A stretch of 64,000 bases of DNA from Thermohalobaculum sp951813525 (GTDB taxonomy: Bacteria; Pseudomonadota; Alphaproteobacteria; Rhodobacterales; Rhodobacteraceae), in contig CATOTJ020000003.1 in NCBI GenBank assembly GCA_951813525.2, positions 434,001-498,000 on the forward strand, given 5' to 3'. The notes under the pieces were generated by a model. It was not told the DNA's origin. It was given only the letters and a program-made list of their open reading frames with translations, and searched no databases. The position numbers and the translations under genes were made by a program. Shown in pieces: positions 60,308 through 64,000 of the stretch. Positions within the stretch are counted from its first letter, which is position 1; every line of letters begins with the position of its first letter.

Positions 60308-60805
60308 ATGGCTGACCCGTCACCGATCGACCCCGCACCGCTCGCGTTCCAAAAGCATGACCACAACCGCTGCCGAACCCACTCGGTAGAGGCGGTCGAA
60401 GCCGCGTGCCGCGCCCGTGGTTTACGCCTGACGGACACCCGGCGCCGGGTGCTGGAAATCTTGCTCCAAGATCATCGTGCGCTGGGCGCCTATGACGTGC
60501 TGGCGCGGCTGTCCGATGCAGGCCACCCGGCGCACCCGCCCGTTGCTTATCGCGCATTGGATTTTCTTGTTGCCAATGGCTTCGCCCATAAGATCGAGCG
60601 GTTGAACGCCTTTGTCGCCTGCCCTGCCCCGGATGACGGTCATCGCCCGGCTTTTCTGATCTGCCGCGATTGTCGCACTGTGGCGGAAGCCGCCGTCCCG
60701 CCGGGAGATGGTGTCCTTGGAGAGGAGGCGCGCCGCACCGGTTTCACCATCCACGCGGTCTCGATCGAGGCCGAGGGCCTATGCCCGGGCTGTGCCCCGT
60801 CATGA
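60308..60805 (+). CDS. zur: zinc uptake regulator Zur (Fur family)
   Basis: 165 residues from ATG at 60308. Fur-fold winged helix (RGLRLTDTRRRVLEILLQDH, LARLSDAGHPAHPPVAYRAL) and a C-terminal dimerisation domain with two Cys pairs: ICRDC and LCPGC, the structural zinc site. It represses znu genes when zinc is plentiful. It overlaps znuC by 4 bases (ATGA). Its own promoter has a candidate Zur box. Confidence 0.93.
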   Translation: MADPSPIDPAPLAFQKHDHNRCRTHSVEAVEAACRARGLRLTDTRRRVLEILLQDHRALGAYDVLARLSDAGHPAHPPVAYRALDFLVANGFAHKIERLNAFVACPAPDDGHRPAFLICRDCRTVAEAAVPPGDGVLGEEARRTGFTIHAVSIEAEGLCPGCAPS

Positions 60806-61545
60806 GCTTGATTGCGGCGGACGGTTTGGCCGTGCGGATGGGCGGGCGCGAGGTTGTCCACGGTGTCGATCTGGCAATTGACCCCGGCGAGGTTGTCACC
60901 ATTGTCGGGCCAAACGGCTCTGGCAAGACGACCCTGCTGCGGGCCCTGATTGGAGCGGTGGATCCATCGCACGGCAAAGTACGTCACGCGCCTGGGCTGG
61001 TGATCGGCTATGTGCCCCAACGCCTTGAACTGGGGCCATCTCTGCCCTTGACGGTGGCGCGATTTCTGACCCTGCCGCGCGGCCGTTCCCGCGATCAGAT
61101 TGACGCGGTGCTGGATCGCGTCGGCGGCGGTGGTTTAGCCCGTGCGCAAATGGCCGAGCTTTCGGGAGGACAGTTTCAGCGCGTTCTATTGGCACGTGCC
61201 CTGCTGCGCGAACCGCAGATATTGGTGATGGACGAACCGACACAAAGTTTGGATCAACCCGGAATCGCCGCGTTCTACAGTCTGATCGAACAAGTTCGCG
61301 TTGATCTCGGATGCGCCGTCCTTATGGTCAGTCACGATCTGTTGGTCGTGATGCGGGCATCCGATCGGGTGATCTGTTTGAACGGCCATATTTGCTGCGA
61401 AGGTTCGCCTGTCGACGTGTCCGCGGCGCCTGAATATCGCGCATTGTTCGGCGCGCCGGGCGGCGAGGCGTTGGCGCTTTATCAGCATGTCCATGACCAC
61501 TCGCACGATCACCAAAACCATCGGCATGGCGATCACGCCATCTGA
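60802..61545 (+). CDS. znuC: zinc ABC transporter ATP-binding protein ZnuC
   Basis: 247 residues. Walker A GPNGSGKTT, signature LSGGQFQRVLLARAL, Walker B ILVMDEPTQ, H-loop MVSHDLLVV. The C-terminus is His-rich (HVHDHSHDHQNHRHGDH), as is typical of ZnuC. ATG at 60802 overlaps the zur stop. It energises zinc import with ZnuB and ZnuA. Confidence 0.95.
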   Translation: MSLIAADGLAVRMGGREVVHGVDLAIDPGEVVTIVGPNGSGKTTLLRALIGAVDPSHGKVRHAPGLVIGYVPQRLELGPSLPLTVARFLTLPRGRSRDQIDAVLDRVGGGGLARAQMAELSGGQFQRVLLARALLREPQILVMDEPTQSLDQPGIAAFYSLIEQVRVDLGCAVLMVSHDLLVVMRASDRVICLNGHICCEGSPVDVSAAPEYRALFGAPGGEALALYQHVHDHSHDHQNHRHGDHAI

Positions 61546-62342
61546 TGATGGGCCTTTTGGACGATTTCATGGTGCGGGCAACGCTTGCTGGGCTGGGCAC
61601 AGCGTTGGCGGCGGCACCGCTTGGGTGCTTCGTCGTCTGGCGGCGCATGGCATATTTCGGTGACGCGACGGCCCATGCAGCTATTCTGGGCATTGCGCTC
61701 GCGTTGGCCTTCAACATCTCGGTCTTTGCTGGCGTTCTTGCCGTTGCGTTAGGTGTGGCGTTGGCACTGTCCGCGTTGACCGGCCGCGGGCATGGGCTGG
61801 ACACGTCATTGGGGGTCTTGTCCCACTCTGCGCTGGCGCTGGGTCTGGTCGCCGTTTCGCTACTGCAAGGCGTGCGGGTCGATCTGATGGCTTACCTATT
61901 CGGCGATATCCTGGCCGTTTCAGCTATGGATCTTGGCGTCATATGGGGCGGAGCGATACTGGTCGGCGTTCTGCTGGCCTGGCGGTGGCAAGCGATGCTG
62001 ATGGCGACGCTTAACCCGGATCTGGCGTTTGCCAGCGGGATCCACCCAAGGCGGGAACAGTTGGTGCTGACCCTGGCCTTGGCGCTGGTCGTGGCCGTGG
62101 CGATCAAGGTGGTCGGTGCGCTGCTGATCGGTGCGTTGCTGATCATTCCGGCTGCCGCTGCCAGGCCACTGGCACGCACGCCCGAAGCAATGGCAGCCAT
62201 GGCGGCACTGATAGGAATTGCGGCGGTCATCGGGGGCTTGCAGGCTTCGCTGACTTGGGACACACCGGCAGGACCGTCCATTGTCGCCATCGCCGCAATC
62301 GCGTTTGCTGTCACCAGCGTGTTGCCGGTTTCAAAGCGGTAA
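61545..62342 (+). CDS. znuB: zinc ABC transporter permease ZnuB
   Basis: 265 residues with about eight transmembrane helices. Family motif GCFVVWRRMAYFGDATAHAAI near the N-terminus and ALGLVAVSLLQGVRVDLMAY in the middle (ABC-3 family). It overlaps the znuC stop by one base (TGATG). It ends the zur-znuC-znuB operon. Confidence 0.95.
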   Translation: MMGLLDDFMVRATLAGLGTALAAAPLGCFVVWRRMAYFGDATAHAAILGIALALAFNISVFAGVLAVALGVALALSALTGRGHGLDTSLGVLSHSALALGLVAVSLLQGVRVDLMAYLFGDILAVSAMDLGVIWGGAILVGVLLAWRWQAMLMATLNPDLAFASGIHPRREQLVLTLALALVVAVAIKVVGALLIGALLIIPAAAARPLARTPEAMAAMAALIGIAAVIGGLQASLTWDTPAGPSIVAIAAIAFAVTSVLPVSKR

Positions 62343-62510
62343 CATGGCTTGAGGCGCCATATCTTCGCGGCGGATGTCTGGCACCGTCCATTGGCAATAT
62401 GCCGATGACCGATCGCGGTCTTTCCCAGGTCCGACGCCATCCTTCAGCACAGATGTTTCCTGTCCGGTAGAATCGGACTAGGAAGGGCCGTCAATCTGCC
62501 GGGAGAGCCC

Positions 62511-63200
62511 ATGACCTTCGACCGTTCCATCAAGATCGCGCCGTCAATTCTGTCTGCCGACTTCGCAGCCTTCGGCGCAGAATGCGAGGCCATCGAGGCC
62601 GAGGGCGCCGATTGGGTACATGTGGACGTGATGGACGGGCATTTCGTGCCCAACATCACCTTTGGTCCTGCAACGTGCAATGCCATCAGACCGCATGTGA
62701 AAACGGTGATGGATGTTCATTTAATGATCGCGCCGGTCGATGCATATCTGAAGGCATTCGCCGACGCAGGGGCCGATATCATTACGGCCCATGCCGAGGC
62801 GGGACCGCATCTGGACCGCACCTTGCAGGCCATTCGCGACCTGGGGTGCAAGGCTGGCGTCGCGTTAAATCCGTCCACTCCACCAGAGGCCATCAGTTGT
62901 GTCATGGACCGCATCGATTTGGTTTGCGTCATGACTGTGAACCCAGGCTTTGGCGGTCAAAGTTTTATCGAGGCGATGGTCCCGAAGGTCCGACGGCTGC
63001 GCGAGATGATCGGCGACCGCCCGATCCATATCGAGATTGACGGCGGCGTGACACCTGCCACAGCCCCATTGGTCGCTGGCGCCGGTGCCGATGTGCTGGT
63101 CGCCGGATCGGCAGTCTTCAAAGGCGGGTCGGTTGCAGACCCGGCACCTTATGGCGCGAATATCCGGGCGATCCGAGCGGCTGCCGAGCGAGCGCGGTAA
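62511..63200 (+). CDS. rpe: ribulose-phosphate 3-epimerase
   Basis: A 229-residue (beta/alpha)8 enzyme of the pentose phosphate and Calvin pathways that interconverts ribulose 5-phosphate and xylulose 5-phosphate. Catalytic motifs: IAPSILSADF, HVDVMDGHFVPNITFGP (metal His and Asp), VMDVHLMIAP, VMTVNPGFGGQSFIE, IEIDGGVTP (second Asp). ATG at 62511. Bidirectional terminator follows. Confidence 0.97.
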   Translation: MTFDRSIKIAPSILSADFAAFGAECEAIEAEGADWVHVDVMDGHFVPNITFGPATCNAIRPHVKTVMDVHLMIAPVDAYLKAFADAGADIITAHAEAGPHLDRTLQAIRDLGCKAGVALNPSTPPEAISCVMDRIDLVCVMTVNPGFGGQSFIEAMVPKVRRLREMIGDRPIHIEIDGGVTPATAPLVAGAGADVLVAGSAVFKGGSVADPAPYGANIRAIRAAAERAR

Positions 63201-63245
63201 AACGGCGCCAACGGCAACGCACCGATCCATATCGGTCAAAACAAG

Positions 63246-63271
63246 AAAAGGCGGACCGAGGCCCGCCTTTT
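63246..63271. terminator. bidirectional terminator between rpe and ftsH
   Basis: AAAAGGCGG, 8-base loop, CCGCCTTTT: a 9-bp stem with a T-run on each strand, between two convergent stops (63200 and 63293). Confidence 0.9.
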
Positions 63272-63292
63272 GAAAGATTCGCCCGTTCCCGA

Positions 63293-64000
63293 TCAGTTGG
63301 GTTGAGGCTCCATATCAGGGTCCGGCTCCGGGTCGCCACGGCGCGGTTTATCTGCCTTCGGAATCGCAGAATGCCCGCCATCGGATGGAGTGATCGAGAT
63401 GTCATCATCGTCGTCGCGGTTCAGCGGTTTGCCTTCCAGGACCCGACCGATATCTTCATTGTTCAGCGTCTCGTATTCCAAAAGCGCCTGCGCAAGGCGT
63501 TCGAATTCTTCCGCCCGCTCGGTCAGGATCGACATTGCTGTCTGAAATCCAGTGTCGACTAACTCGCGAACTTCACAGTCAATCAGTTCTTGGGTCTCTG
63601 GGCTGGCCATGATCCTCGTTCCGCGAGCGCCAAGAAACCCTTCTTCAGTTTGTGCGTAACTTATATTTCCCAGCTTGTCGCTCATCCCGTATTCCGAAAC
63701 CATCGCGCGGGCAATTTTCGTAACCTGCTTGATATCACCGGAAGCACCCGAACTAACGTTGTCTTCACCGAATTTGATGATCTCCGCTGCCTTTCCTGCC
63801 ATCGCCATCGCGATGCTGGACTTATACTTGGTTTTGGAGATCGAATATGTGTCGCGCTCCGGCACCGAGTGTACGAGGCCGAGCGCACGTCCGCGCGGAA
63901 TGATTGTCGCCTTATAAATCGGATCGTGCTGGGGCATGTACCAACCAACCAGCGCGTGGCCAGCCTCATGGTAGGCAGTAATCTTTTTCTCATCGTCGGA
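63293..64000 (-). CDS. ftsH: ATP-dependent zinc metalloprotease FtsH, C-terminal part
   Basis: The final 235 residues of FtsH, the membrane AAA+ protease; the gene continues past position 64000. The zinc site HEAGH is seen at once (KITAYHEAGHALVGWYMPQH), followed by the protease-domain segment SVPERDTYSISKTKYKSSIA, a helical part GASGDIKQVTKIARAMVSEYG with GMSDKLG, and a hydrophilic acidic tail (DDDDDISITPSDGG). The AAA module and two transmembrane helices would be outside the window. Confidence 0.97.
   Translation of the reverse strand, partial: SDDEKKITAYHEAGHALVGWYMPQHDPIYKATIIPRGRALGLVHSVPERDTYSISKTKYKSSIAMAMAGKAAEIIKFGEDNVSSGASGDIKQVTKIARAMVSEYGMSDKLGNISYAQTEEGFLGARGTRIMASPETQELIDCEVRELVDTGFQTAMSILTERAEEFERLAQALLEYETLNNEDIGRVLEGKPLNRDDDDDISITPSDGGHSAIPKADKPRRGDPEPDPDMEPQPN

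Overview
The window looks like a chromosomal segment of an alphaproteobacterium of the Rhodobacterales (Roseobacter/Rhodobacter type). The evidence is the ethylmalonyl-CoA pathway genes (ccr, ecm), the argS-SPOR-nagZ-scpA-scpB order, mmcB, small DUF6446-like and DUF6324-like genes, TRAP transport, and a tRNA-His with G1:U72 and A73. It is mostly ordinary GC-rich backbone with one accessory block at the left end. No CRISPR array, rRNA or replication origin was seen.

1-6640 is the accessory block, lying against the 3' end of tRNA-Ser(GGA). It holds a decapitated Rieske oxygenase, a complete IS21-family element (istA/istB), an operon of three exported proteins of unknown function whose last gene is cut by the IS, and a divergent LuxR-type regulator. 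It looks visibly less GC-rich than the rest (not computed). Two copies of an 11-bp repeat next to the tRNA resemble remnants of an integration site.

6645-13400: tRNA-Ser, a DUF6446-like gene and glyQ (without glyS), then an SDR. Next comes a divergent pair: a LuxR regulator of the autoinducer-binding type, and a peptidoglycan-binding protein with a His-Gly/Cys pattern like clan CD (caspase-fold) proteins. A nearly perfect 26-bp lux-box-like palindrome lies between them. A SAF-domain exported protein, a hotdog thioesterase and a GlxA-type AraC regulator follow.

13700-26060 is housekeeping: class II DAHP synthase, serB, msrP, a LysR gene, exported proteins, the chromosome-segregation/cell-wall cluster scpB-scpA-nagZ-SPOR-argS, and mmcB.

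26446-39400: an atypical SHMT-like PLP enzyme divergent from a GcvA-type LysR, tRNA-His, a PhyH dioxygenase with a DUF1045 protein, DUF2125, a RecD2-like helicase, an ABC exporter, an MFS transporter, a GST, and a decayed acetyltransferase.

39400-45400 is a probable sulfate-ester utilisation module: DctM-DctQ-DctP TRAP transporter, a TetR regulator, a sulfatase and its own overlapping formylglycine-generating enzyme.

45800-52250: a CHASE2 adenylate cyclase translationally coupled to an exported partner, a flotillin (YqiK) with YqiJ and a divergent XRE regulator, and a histone H1-like protein.

52380-64000: ccr and ecm of the ethylmalonyl-CoA pathway, whose upstream regions share TTGCGCAATA motifs; an acyltransferase; the zinc-uptake locus znuA / zur-znuC-znuB; rpe; and the 3' end of ftsH running off the window.
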